NCBI GenBank assembly: GCA_003222755.1
Contig: QHXA01000172.1
Location: 2,321-8,427 of the forward strand
Direction of reading: 5' to 3'
Length of the DNA stretch: 6,107 nucleotides
From: Acidobacteriota bacterium
GTDB lineage: Bacteria > Acidobacteriota > Terriglobia > 20CM-2-55-15
Position 1 is the first letter of the stretch. The number at the start of each line of letters is the position of its first letter. Position numbers and translations under genes: made by a program. Below are positions 1 to 5,893 of this stretch, piece after piece. Under the pieces are notes generated by a model that saw nothing but the letters and a program-made list of their open reading frames with translations, was not told where the DNA came from and searched no databases.

Positions 1-13
1 ATTGTCAACACAT

Positions 14-271
14 CTACGTCTTCCACAATCTCTTCACCTTCTTTTCGAATGCGGCTTCATCAACGTGATACTTGAAGGCCTTGTTGCCGTTAATGAAAAC
101 GACTGGAATTTGCTCGCCGTACTCCTTCTCTAATTCGGAATCGCTTTCAATATTCGTGACGGTGAGGACGAAACCAAAACGGCGCTGGACCCGTTCAACA
201 ACCTTCTTGGCTTCATCACACAAATGACAACCCGGACGGGAATAGATGTCAACTCGAGTGGAATTACCCAT
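14..271 (-). CDS. Glutaredoxin-like CxxC thiol-disulfide protein
   Basis: An 85-residue protein of the thioredoxin fold, close to the small glutaredoxin-like (DUF836/NrdH-like) group. The N-terminal strand leads into an active site reading YSRPGCHLCDEAK, with the redox pair Cys15 and Cys18. The IPVVFING segment supplies the cis-proline (Pro56) expected beside the active site, and a lysine-rich C-terminal helix ends the protein. No signal peptide is visible, so it is probably cytoplasmic. I chose the ATG at 271 because it sits 8 nt after a GGAGG Shine-Dalgarno sequence and because the fold starts directly after it; longer in-frame extensions run into the ribF coding region. The start overlaps the ribF stop by 8 nt (ATGGGTAA), which implies co-transcription and translational coupling. 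The family is generally a thiol-disulfide oxidoreductase; its specific partner cannot be read from sequence. Confidence 0.85.
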   Translation of the reverse strand: MGNSTRVDIYSRPGCHLCDEAKKVVERVQRRFGFVLTVTNIESDSELEKEYGEQIPVVFINGNKAFKYHVDEAAFEKKVKRLWKT

Positions 272-1211
272 GACGTTCGCCTCCGCCTTGTTCGAGCAGG
301 CGGAAAAATTTTTGCGCGCGCTGCACGTCGAATGCGATCTGCGCACGAAGCTCATCAGGCGATGCGAATTTTTTCTCATCGCGCAGGCGGTATAGGATGT
401 GCAGGCGTGCTGTCGCAGTCTGTTCAGGTACGCGGTCCTTGAGAACGAATGTCTCGATCGTCAGCTTTGTTTCCCCAAATGTTGGACGAACACCAATGTT
501 GGTGACTGCATTCATGAACGGACCATCGTCTAGCGATATCCGGGTGACATACACGCCAACGCTTGGAATCAATTCATTCTCCGGCTCGAGATTCAGCGTC
601 GGGACCTGCATCGTTCGTCCACGACCGGCGCCGGAGACGATCTTCCCGTCGATTTCAATCCACCGTCCCAGCAAGCGGCAAGCGGCCCATACCTCTCCAG
701 CGGATACCAGTTCGCGTATGCGCGAGCTGCTCACGATCGTGCCTCGAACCCGAACAGGCGGGACTTCGATCACCTCGAACGACGACTTGAATTCGCGGAG
801 TGTATCAACCGTTCCCCGCTGGCGATAACCGAAGTTGAAGTTGCCGCCGACACAGACTGCACGCGCCTTTAGTCCCTCAATCAAATACTGCCGCACGAAG
901 TGTTCAGGGGAGAGACGGGAAAACGCTTGATCAAAATGTGCGATGAAGAGCAGATCAATCCCCGTGCCGCTCATGAGCCGGATCTTTTGATCCAGCGTCG
1001 AGATCAAACGGGGCGCGCGATCCGGCGCGAGAAACTGGATCGGATGTGGAGAGAATGTCATGGCAACAGACTGCAGGCCGAAATCCCGCGCGCGTTCCAC
1101 GACTGTTTTCAAGATCTGGCGATGTCCGAGATGCAGGCCATCGAAATTGCCGATGCTCACAACGGACGGATGCGAGACATCCGCATCGGCCAATGACGTT
1201 GCGACTTTCAT
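264..1211 (-). CDS. ribF: Bifunctional riboflavin kinase / FAD synthetase
   Basis: A 315-residue cytoplasmic enzyme that phosphorylates riboflavin to FMN and then adenylylates FMN to FAD. The N-terminal nucleotidyltransferase domain (about 1-180) carries SIGNFDGLHLGHRQIL, with the HxGH motif at 27-30, TFSPHP at 52-57, GNFNFG near 123-128, and the SSSRIRELVSAGEV motif at 161-174. The C-terminal flavokinase domain (about 183-310) has the GRGRTMQVPTLNL signature (PTxN at 204-207), NIGVRPTF at 238-245 and the probable catalytic base Glu253 in TIETFVL. Length is normal for the family. An in-frame TTG at 1259 would add 16 unlike-family residues and overlap mazG; the ATG at 1211 gives the usual MKV start. 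It heads a minus-strand operon with the overlapping glutaredoxin-like gene and is divergent from mazG, with only 39 bp between the start codons. No FMN riboswitch fits in that gap. Confidence 0.95.
   Translation of the reverse strand: MKVATSLADADVSHPSVVSIGNFDGLHLGHRQILKTVVERARDFGLQSVAMTFSPHPIQFLAPDRAPRLISTLDQKIRLMSGTGIDLLFIAHFDQAFSRLSPEHFVRQYLIEGLKARAVCVGGNFNFGYRQRGTVDTLREFKSSFEVIEVPPVRVRGTIVSSSRIRELVSAGEVWAACRLLGRWIEIDGKIVSGAGRGRTMQVPTLNLEPENELIPSVGVYVTRISLDDGPFMNAVTNIGVRPTFGETKLTIETFVLKDRVPEQTATARLHILYRLRDEKKFASPDELRAQIAFDVQRAQKFFRLLEQGGGERHG
280..284 (-). promoter_or_regulatory. Shine-Dalgarno site of the glutaredoxin-like gene
   Basis: A full GGAGG lies inside the 3' end of ribF, 8 nt before the ATG at 271. 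It decides the start of the small redox gene and shows that this genome does use Shine-Dalgarno initiation for a downstream gene. Confidence 0.75.
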
Positions 1212-1220
1212 CCGCGTATG

Positions 1221-1226
1221 AATGTA
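1221..1226 (-). promoter_or_regulatory. Candidate -10 element of ribF (leaderless)
   Basis: On the minus strand TACATT (four of six consensus bases, including A2 and T6) lies 9 nt before the ribF ATG. Transcription would begin at or next to the start codon. There is no purine-rich Shine-Dalgarno sequence in between. It is weak alone; support comes from the same spacing at mazG and ribA. Confidence 0.4.
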
Positions 1227-1236
1227 GCACAGCCGA

Positions 1237-1242
1237 TATAAT
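1237..1242 (+). promoter_or_regulatory. -10 element of mazG operon, probably leaderless
   Basis: A perfect TATAAT (within GATATAAT) ends 8 nt before the mazG ATG. A start site about 7 nt downstream would fall one or two bases before or on the ATG. I see no convincing -35 box at 16-18 bp spacing and only a weak GGTG before the start codon. Confidence 0.6.
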
Positions 1243-1250
1243 GCGGTGAT

Positions 1251-2090
1251 ATGTCCCAAGAACCCAAACCTACGGCGGGCGATAGATTTGAGAGGCTGGT
1301 CAACATCATGGCGACGCTGCGCGGCCCGAACGGTTGCCCATGGGACAAACAGCAGGATTTCAACTCACTCAAGCCGATGCTGGTCGAAGAGGTCTATGAG
1401 GTTCTCGAGGCAATTGAGAACAACGATCTCGACGGTCTGGCCGAGGAACTCGGCGATCTGCTACTTCATGTCGTCTTTCATGCGCATCTGGGTAAAGAGG
1501 CCGGACAGTTCGATATCAACACTGTTGTTGACAAGATCTCCGACAAACTCGTGCGCCGGCATCCGCACGTCTTCGGCAACGAATCCGTGTCGACGGCGGA
1601 AGAAGTGATCAAGAATTGGGAGGCCATCAAGGCTGAAGAGAAAGCGCAGAAGTTACAGAACCGCACGCCTGAGCAACGCTCCTTGCTCGAGGGTATTCCC
1701 AGCAAGCTGCCGGCAATACACGAAGCGCATCAGATCTCATCGCGCGCGGCGCGCGTTGGATTCGATTGGCCGGACGTCGACGGCATCTTTGAGAAGTTGC
1801 AGGAGGAGGTGCGGGAATTGAAAGAAGTCATCTCGTCTGGCGGCGGCGAGACGCGGCGCGAAAGACTTGAAGATGAAATCGGTGACATCCTCTTCGTTAT
1901 CGTCAACATTGCCCGCTACCTGAAAATCGATTCCGAATCCGCCTTGAAGCGCGCCAACCGGAAGTTCAAAGTGCGCTTTCGCTACATGGAAAACGAGCTC
2001 GCCAGGCAAGGAAAGAATCTCGAGCAAACCTCGCTTCAAGAAATGGAAGCGCTCTGGCAAAAAGCGAAGGCCGAAACCATTCCAACATGA
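1251..2090 (+). CDS. mazG: Nucleoside triphosphate pyrophosphohydrolase MazG
   Basis: A 279-residue all-alpha NTP pyrophosphatase that hydrolyses (d)NTPs to NMP and pyrophosphate, with a housecleaning role toward non-canonical nucleotides. It has the tandem two-domain layout of full-length MazG. In the N-terminal repeat, CPWDKQQ (29-35) is followed by the metal-binding EEVYE (46-50) and EELGD (65-69) motifs, then KLVRRHPHVFG (99-109). In the C-terminal repeat, GFDWPD (170-175) is followed by EEVRELKE (185-192) and DEIGDILF (208-215), so both metal sites look intact. The ATG at 1251 gives the usual short N-terminal lead; no good Shine-Dalgarno precedes it, in keeping with the TATAAT 8 nt upstream. 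The stop overlaps the next start in an ATGA, so it heads the operon that includes the acyltransferase and the fusion gene. No metabolic link to those genes is obvious. Confidence 0.95.
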   Translation: MSQEPKPTAGDRFERLVNIMATLRGPNGCPWDKQQDFNSLKPMLVEEVYEVLEAIENNDLDGLAEELGDLLLHVVFHAHLGKEAGQFDINTVVDKISDKLVRRHPHVFGNESVSTAEEVIKNWEAIKAEEKAQKLQNRTPEQRSLLEGIPSKLPAIHEAHQISSRAARVGFDWPDVDGIFEKLQEEVRELKEVISSGGGETRRERLEDEIGDILFVIVNIARYLKIDSESALKRANRKFKVRFRYMENELARQGKNLEQTSLQEMEALWQKAKAETIPT

Positions 2091-2803
2091 CGATCCGTCC
2101 GGTTACCGATCTGGCAGAACTCGAGAAATGTGTGCAGCTGCAGCGTGAGGCTTGGGGCCTCGCCGACATTGAAGTCATACCAACACGAATGCTTGTGACA
2201 CAGAATCGCGTTGGCGGCTTGGTTTTGGGCGCATTTGACGGCGGTCGTATGGTTGGATTTCTCAACGCGATGCCCGGTATACGCGACGGCGTGCCTTATT
2301 GGTATTCGCAAATGCTGGCTGTGGCGCAAGACTATCGCAACCGCGGTATTGGTTCCGCTCTAAAGCTGGCGCAGCGCGATCATGCGCAGCAGCGAGGCAT
2401 CCATCTGATCGAATGGACGTTTGATCCTCTGGAATCCAAGAATGCTTATCTCAATGTTGTGAAGCTCGGCGTCATCGTGCGTCGCTACTACGTCAACTTG
2501 TACGGCGCTACAGCGTCTCAGGTTCAGCAGGGGCTGGAAAGCGATCGAGTCATTGCGGAATGGTGGATCGATAAGCCTCGAGTTCGCGTCGAAGGTGATA
2601 TCCGTCGGATAGCTATCCCGTCCGACATCCAAGCGTTGAAGAAACAAAATCTGAAATCCGCGCAGGATATGCAGGTTCGTGTGCGCGAAGAATTCCTGAG
2701 AAATTTTCAGGACGATTACTTTGTCGCGGGATTCCAGCGCAGCGATCAATGGAGTGAATATCTTTTTGTCGCCGGAGCAGTGCGTGTTCATCAGACAAAT
2801 TGA
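2087..2803 (+). CDS. GNAT-family acyltransferase (COG3375 type)
   Basis: A 238-residue acyl-CoA-dependent N-acyltransferase. The GNAT core is in the N-terminal half: the acyl-CoA pyrophosphate-binding loop is YRNRGIG (83-89), following the strand MLAVAQD. The segment EWTFDPLESKNAYLN (109-123), followed by KLGVIVRRYYVNLYG, is the hallmark I associate with COG3375. The end of the protein (WWIDKPRVR onward) is a family-specific C-terminal extension. The start is fixed by the ATGA overlap with mazG; there is no well-placed Shine-Dalgarno, so translation is probably coupled. The gene overlaps the enolase/amidohydrolase fusion by 20 nt. In Geobacillus kaustophilus a GNAT enzyme next to an N-succinylamino acid racemase transfers succinyl from succinyl-CoA to D-amino acids. 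An analogous N-succinyl- or N-acyltransferase role is my inference from context; the substrate cannot be read directly. Confidence 0.85.
   Translation: MTIRPVTDLAELEKCVQLQREAWGLADIEVIPTRMLVTQNRVGGLVLGAFDGGRMVGFLNAMPGIRDGVPYWYSQMLAVAQDYRNRGIGSALKLAQRDHAQQRGIHLIEWTFDPLESKNAYLNVVKLGVIVRRYYVNLYGATASQVQQGLESDRVIAEWWIDKPRVRVEGDIRRIAIPSDIQALKKQNLKSAQDMQVRVREEFLRNFQDDYFVAGFQRSDQWSEYLFVAGAVRVHQTN
2774..2777 (+). promoter_or_regulatory. Shine-Dalgarno site of the fusion gene (selects GTG start)
   Basis: GGAG lies 6 nt before a GTG at 2784, inside the end of the acyltransferase gene. That GTG yields the enolase-family N-terminus MFIRQIEMRELRM. The upstream in-frame ATG at 2721 adds 21 residues unlike the family, and the ATG at 2805 would cut the first beta strand. 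Confidence 0.65.
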
Positions 2804-3884
2804 AATGCGTGAGTTGCGGATGCTGCTGTTGCACCCGTTCGAAACCAGCTTCGGCACAACGCAAGAACGGCATGTCGTCCTTCTCAAGATCTCCGATGGA
2901 AGGCAAACCGGCTGTGGTGATGTGACTGCGGCGGAGGGGCCGTTCTACAGTTACGAAACCTGGGAAACAGCATGGCATGTTCTTCGCGACTACATTATTC
3001 CTTCTGTTCTCGGCAAAGAGGTCGAGCAGGCTGGTCATGTCCGCGCAATGTTTCATGGCATCCGCGGCCATAACATGGCGAAGGCGGGACTCGAAACCGC
3101 GTTTTGGGATCTTCAGGCGAAGATCAAAAACGTCCCCCTCTGGAAAATGCTCGGTGGAACTCGCGAGCGTGTGCCTTGCGGCGTTTCGATCGGAATTCAA
3201 GCGTCGATAGATAAACTCCTCGGCAAGATTGCAGCCGAGATGAATGCCGGGTATCGGCGGTTCAAGATCAAAATCAAACCGGGCTGGGATGTGGAAGTGA
3301 TCAGAGAAGTCCGCGCCGCGTTTCCAAAGATTCTCTTGATGGGTGACGCGAATTCGGCCTACACGCTTGCCGACGTGGATGTATTCAAGAAAATGGATAA
3401 GTACGATGTGATGATGTTCGAGCAGCCGCTGCACTATGAGGACATCATCGACCATGCCGAACTTCAAAAACAGATCACCACACCGATTTGCCTCGACGAA
3501 TCTATCCATTCTGCGGAGGATGCGCGCAAGGCGATCCAGATTGGCGCATGTAAGATCATCAACATCAAGCTCGGCCGCGTCGGTGGCTACAAAGAGGCGT
3601 GTGCCGTACATGACATCTGCCGGGATCATGGCGTGCCGGTGTGGTGTGGAGGGATGCTCGAATCGGGTATTGGACGCGCTCACAACGTGGCGCTTTCAAG
3701 CTTGGAGAATTTTTCCTTACCCGGAGACGTTTCAGCCAGCAGCCGCTATTGGGCAGAAGACATTATCGCGCCAGCAGTAGAAGTTTCTGCGGACGGCCAG
3801 ATCACACAGCGGAACGAGCCCGGGATCGGATATGCAGTGAAAGAAAGTCTCATTGAACGTCTCACGATGCGATCGCAGGTTTGC
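2784..3884 (+). other. Enolase-superfamily module (OSBS / N-acylamino acid racemase)
   Basis: N-terminal 367 residues of the fusion. The capping domain starts with PFETSFG (18-24), a typical 20s-loop sequence of this family. The barrel carries the two catalytic lysines in KIK at 161-163 before PGWD, the Mg2+ ligands Asp188 (GDAN), Glu213 (FEQP) and Asp238 (LDES), and the opposing catalytic lysine Lys262 (IKLGRVGG). GGMLESGIGR (289-298) is the conserved substrate-side loop. These residues suit 1,1-proton transfer or syn-elimination on N-succinyl or 2-succinyl substrates. OSBS and NSAR activities occur in the same family, often in the same enzyme, and cannot be told apart by motif. The adjacent GNAT gene favours NSAR; no other men genes lie in the window. 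No alternative stop codon would release this module alone. Confidence 0.85.
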
Positions 3885-5195
3885 ATGACGATCTACGAAG
3901 CCGAGTGGATTTGCCCGAGTTCTTCGCCGCCGATTCGCAACGGCCCGATCGGTGTCGAAAACGGAACTGTAGCGGCGGTCTATGATCGCCGGCAATCCCG
4001 CGATCGCGACAACATCGCTGCCGTGCGCTTCCCGGGTTGTGCCATCATTCCCGGCTTCGTCAATGCTCATTGCCATCTCGAGCTCACAATCCTCCGCGGC
4101 TTCCTCGATGACCTCCCGTTCGGGGACTGGATTCCACGCCTCACGCATGCAAAGTATCAGGTACTCTCGCGCGCTGACATGCTGCTTTCGTCTCAGCTTG
4201 GCGCGATAGAAATGCTTCGTGCAGGTGTGACATGCGTTGCCGAGGTAATGGATCTCGGTACCCCTTGTGACACGATGCGCGAGTTTGGATGGCAAGGCGT
4301 TGCGTATCAAGAGGTGTTCGGGCCGGCACCAGCTCAGCTGGCGGAAGCGCTTAGAGATCTGAAGAACAAGATCGATCAATACCGAACGTGCGAAACGGAA
4401 ACGTTGCGCGTCGGCGTGTCTCCGCACGCCCCATACACCGTGTCTGCAGCACTGTATAAAGCCGTGAATGAATATGCCGAGCGCGAGAACCTCCGAATGA
4501 CAACACACATTGCCGAGTCGGCAGATGAGGGTTTGTTCGTCCGCAGTGGCGCTGGAGTGTTTGCAGAACGATGGCGGGAACGGGGGATTGCGTTTGAGCC
4601 GCCCGGTTGCAGTCCGCTGGCCTATCTCGACAGATTGGGATTGCTCCGGCCGGAAACACTGCTTGTTCATGGAGTCGATCTGGAGGATTCCGATTTCCGG
4701 CGGTTGTTCGAGAAGCGTCCCGCGTTGGTTCATTGCCCGAAGTCAAATGCGAAGTTGGCGCACGGAGTCGCGCGACTTCCGGAGATTCGAGAGACAGGGA
4801 TTAAGTTGGGTTTAGGCAGTGACAGCGTTGCAAGTAACAACGTCGTCGACATGTTCGAAGAAATGCGAGCAGCTGTTTTTCAGCAGCGCGGTCGGACACA
4901 GAAGATTAACGCGCTTGACGCGCAGACGGTGTTCCGTATGGCGACGCTGGGCGGGGCAGAGTGCCTGGGACTGGACGCGCGATTGGGAAGTTTAGATATC
5001 GGCAAGCGAGCGGATTTTGTCGTGGTGGATTTAAATGATCTCGCGGTGCAACCTGTTCACGATCCGATCGATGCGATGGTGTATTCCGCTTCGCGCCACA
5101 ACGTCCGCGCCACATACGTCGGCGGCCGCGAGCTGAAGCCGGATACTACAGATTTGCTGCGAGAACTGCGTCGCGTTGCGGAACGGTTACTGTAG
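2784..5195 (+). CDS. Fusion: OSBS/NSAR-type enolase + COG0402 amidohydrolase
   Basis: One uninterrupted frame of 803 residues that joins two proteins normally encoded separately. Residues 1-367 are a complete enolase-superfamily enzyme of the o-succinylbenzoate synthase / N-succinylamino acid racemase family. Residues 368-803 are a complete COG0402 amidohydrolase. Each half has its usual length and all the active-site residues I look for, so neither looks decayed. The junction has no linker: the normal enolase end (RLTMRSQ) is followed by two residues and then the methionine that would start a free-standing amidohydrolase. Codons CGA, TCG, CAG and TGC at the junction are each one substitution from a stop, which suggests fusion by stop-codon loss; a base error is the simple alternative. 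The start is the GTG at 2784, preceded by GGAG. No signal peptide or membrane segment is visible, so it is probably cytoplasmic. It is the last gene of the mazG operon. Confidence 0.85.
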   Translation: MFIRQIEMRELRMLLLHPFETSFGTTQERHVVLLKISDGRQTGCGDVTAAEGPFYSYETWETAWHVLRDYIIPSVLGKEVEQAGHVRAMFHGIRGHNMAKAGLETAFWDLQAKIKNVPLWKMLGGTRERVPCGVSIGIQASIDKLLGKIAAEMNAGYRRFKIKIKPGWDVEVIREVRAAFPKILLMGDANSAYTLADVDVFKKMDKYDVMMFEQPLHYEDIIDHAELQKQITTPICLDESIHSAEDARKAIQIGACKIINIKLGRVGGYKEACAVHDICRDHGVPVWCGGMLESGIGRAHNVALSSLENFSLPGDVSASSRYWAEDIIAPAVEVSADGQITQRNEPGIGYAVKESLIERLTMRSQVCMTIYEAEWICPSSSPPIRNGPIGVENGTVAAVYDRRQSRDRDNIAAVRFPGCAIIPGFVNAHCHLELTILRGFLDDLPFGDWIPRLTHAKYQVLSRADMLLSSQLGAIEMLRAGVTCVAEVMDLGTPCDTMREFGWQGVAYQEVFGPAPAQLAEALRDLKNKIDQYRTCETETLRVGVSPHAPYTVSAALYKAVNEYAERENLRMTTHIAESADEGLFVRSGAGVFAERWRERGIAFEPPGCSPLAYLDRLGLLRPETLLVHGVDLEDSDFRRLFEKRPALVHCPKSNAKLAHGVARLPEIRETGIKLGLGSDSVASNNVVDMFEEMRAAVFQQRGRTQKINALDAQTVFRMATLGGAECLGLDARLGSLDIGKRADFVVVDLNDLAVQPVHDPIDAMVYSASRHNVRATYVGGRELKPDTTDLLRELRRVAERLL
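3877..3887 (+). promoter_or_regulatory. Possible internal ribosome binding site and ATG in the fusion
   Basis: AGG at 3877-3879 precedes the in-frame ATG at 3885 by 5 nt, exactly where a free amidohydrolase would begin. This may be the relic start of a formerly separate gene, and it could still give a second, shorter product. Weak as a Shine-Dalgarno sequence on its own. Confidence 0.4.
3885..5195 (+). other. COG0402 amidohydrolase module (deaminase-like)
   Basis: C-terminal 436 residues of the fusion, numbered here in the whole protein. It opens with the small beta-sandwich (EAEWICP, then IRNGPIGVENG), typical of the TRZ/ATZ and SAH/MTA deaminase group. The barrel follows: PGFVNAHCHLEL with metal-binding His429 and His431, SPHAP with His548, THIAES with metal ligand His575 and probable catalytic Glu578, LLVHG with His629, HCPKSN at 650-655, and GLGSD with Asp680. 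The end (GSLDIGKRADFVVVDL) completes the sandwich. The family hydrolytically deaminates purine nucleosides, triazines and similar compounds. Its general look, including AESADE before GVFAERW, reminds me of COG0402 aminodeoxyfutalosine deaminases from the futalosine menaquinone route, but I hold that loosely. SAH/MTA deaminase or an amidase acting on the enolase product are alternatives. Confidence 0.8.
3973..3991 (+). repeat. Short hairpin-forming element inside the amidohydrolase
   Basis: CGGCGGTC, a TAT loop, and GATCGCCG form an 8-bp stem (one G-U pair as RNA). The element begins after ACTGTAG and encodes VAAVYDRR in the loop between the first beta-sandwich strands and the metal-binding HCH motif. 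It looks like a short palindromic repeat carried in frame. A partial match (13 of 14 bases) to its left part occurs at the gene's stop codon. I recall similar GGCGGTC-TAT-GACCGCC hairpins being frequent in some Acidobacteriota, but cannot verify that here. Confidence 0.4.
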
Positions 5196-5208
5196 CCGCG
5201 GTGACCGC
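5189..5208 (+). repeat. Partial copy of the hairpin element at the fusion gene stop
   Basis: ACTGTAGCCGCGGT matches the left part of the element at 3966-3979 at 13 of 14 positions, and its GCGGT-G-ACCGC core is palindromic. The TAG stop of the fusion gene lies within it. Matches of this size can arise by chance in 6 kb, so the relation is tentative. Confidence 0.3.
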
Positions 5209-5231
5209 CGAACGCACGCCGGAAGCGTCCA

Positions 5232-5258
5232 CGCACGCACCGCGGAGCGGTGCGTGCG
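5232..5258. terminator. Bidirectional stem-loop in the convergent gap
   Basis: CGCACGCACCGC, a GGA loop, then GCGGTGCGTGCG: a perfect 12-bp stem between the converging ends of the fusion gene and ribA. Position and strength fit a transcription barrier serving both strands. Neither side has a T-run, so it is not a classical intrinsic terminator; it could also be a REP-like element or an mRNA 3'-end stabiliser. The rest of the 95-bp gap shows only a minor TGCC/GGCA inverted repeat at 5274-5285. Confidence 0.6.
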
Positions 5259-5290
5259 GCGCAGGTGTGGGAGTGCCGGCGGGCAGTGGA

Positions 5291-5884
5291 TTAAACTTTA
5301 CTAAGCAGATGGCCCAACTTGGCTTTCTTCGTCTTTAGGTATCGCGCTGTTCCATCGGAAGGTGGAATTTCAATGGGAATTCGTTCGGCGACCCGGATAC
5401 CGGCCGCTTCAAGCGAGTCGAATTTATGGGGATTGTTCGACATCAGCCCCACTCGCAAAACCCCGAAGTGGCGCAAGACTTCGACGCATAGCTCATAGTT
5501 CCGATGATCGGCTTCGAACCCGAGATGGTGATTCGCCTCGACGGTATCGTGTCCCGAATCTTGAAGCTCATAGGCGAGCAGTTTGTTCATCAGCCCGATG
5601 CCGCGGCCTTCCTGCAACTGATAAATGAGAATGCCGGCGCCACGGTCCGCAATTTTTCCGAGCGCAAAGTGCAGTTGATCGCCGCAGTCACACCGGTCAG
5701 ACCCGAACACATCGCCGGTTAGACATTGCGAGTGGATGCGAAGGAGCACCGGATCCTCGCCAGTCACGTCTCCCATCACCAACGCGATAACGCTTTCCGA
5801 CTTGTCCGCGGATTCAAACCCAAAAAGGCGGAAAGTCCCATAGGACGTGGGCAGGCTGGTCTCCGCGACCTTCGTGGCTTTCAT
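5291..5884 (-). CDS. ribA: GTP cyclohydrolase II
   Basis: A 197-residue cytoplasmic Zn enzyme that opens GTP to 2,5-diamino-6-ribosylamino-4-pyrimidinone 5'-phosphate, the first committed step of riboflavin synthesis. Cys54, Cys65 and Cys67 in RIHSQCLTGDVFGSDRCDCG bind zinc. QEGRGIGL (91-98), Tyr105, Asp126 and Arg128 in FEADHRNY, and Lys154 in SNNPHK are all present. With the ATG at 5884 these residues fall at the same numbers as in E. coli RibA, which supports this start over the in-frame TTG at 5893. It is a stand-alone RibA, without the RibB domain fused in many bacteria. It follows the pseudopilin-like gene by 15 nt and converges on the fusion gene. No Shine-Dalgarno precedes the ATG; a TGATATAAT element lies 9 nt upstream. 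With ribF it supplies two steps of flavin synthesis; the other rib genes are not in view. Confidence 0.95.
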   Translation of the reverse strand: MKATKVAETSLPTSYGTFRLFGFESADKSESVIALVMGDVTGEDPVLLRIHSQCLTGDVFGSDRCDCGDQLHFALGKIADRGAGILIYQLQEGRGIGLMNKLLAYELQDSGHDTVEANHHLGFEADHRNYELCVEVLRHFGVLRVGLMSNNPHKFDSLEAAGIRVAERIPIEIPPSDGTARYLKTKKAKLGHLLSKV

Positions 5885-5893
5885 GAGGCGCAA

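Noticed and set aside
272..379. N-terminal extension of the glutaredoxin-like protein up to 379
   Set aside because: The 36 extra residues come from the ribF coding region in another frame and lie upstream of a clear GGAGG-ATG start.
1212..1250. FMN riboswitch upstream of ribF
   Set aside because: The 39-bp gap is far too short for the RFN aptamer, and none of its conserved pieces is present; ribA also lacks a leader.
1212..1259. Longer ribF start at a TTG (1259), adding 16 residues
   Set aside because: The added residues do not look like the RibF N-terminus, the start would overlap mazG, and the ATG at 1211 gives the family-typical beginning.
2721..2783. ATG at 2721 as start of the enolase/amidohydrolase fusion
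   Set aside because: It adds 21 residues unlike the family and an 83-nt overlap with the GNAT gene. The GTG at 2784 has GGAG 6 nt upstream and gives the expected first strand.
2613..3683. 356-codon open frame antisense to the GNAT and enolase genes
   Set aside because: Histidine- and arginine-rich translation without a recognisable domain; it mirrors strongly conserved coding on the plus strand.
3840..3890. Frameshift at the enolase/amidohydrolase junction
   Set aside because: The enolase C-terminus reads correctly in frame up to its normal end and the amidohydrolase start follows in the same frame, so no indel is needed; only a missing stop would separate them.
3732..4733. 333-codon open frame antisense to the amidohydrolase half
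   Set aside because: No recognisable motif, low-complexity Arg/His/Cys composition, and the opposite strand encodes an intact enzyme.
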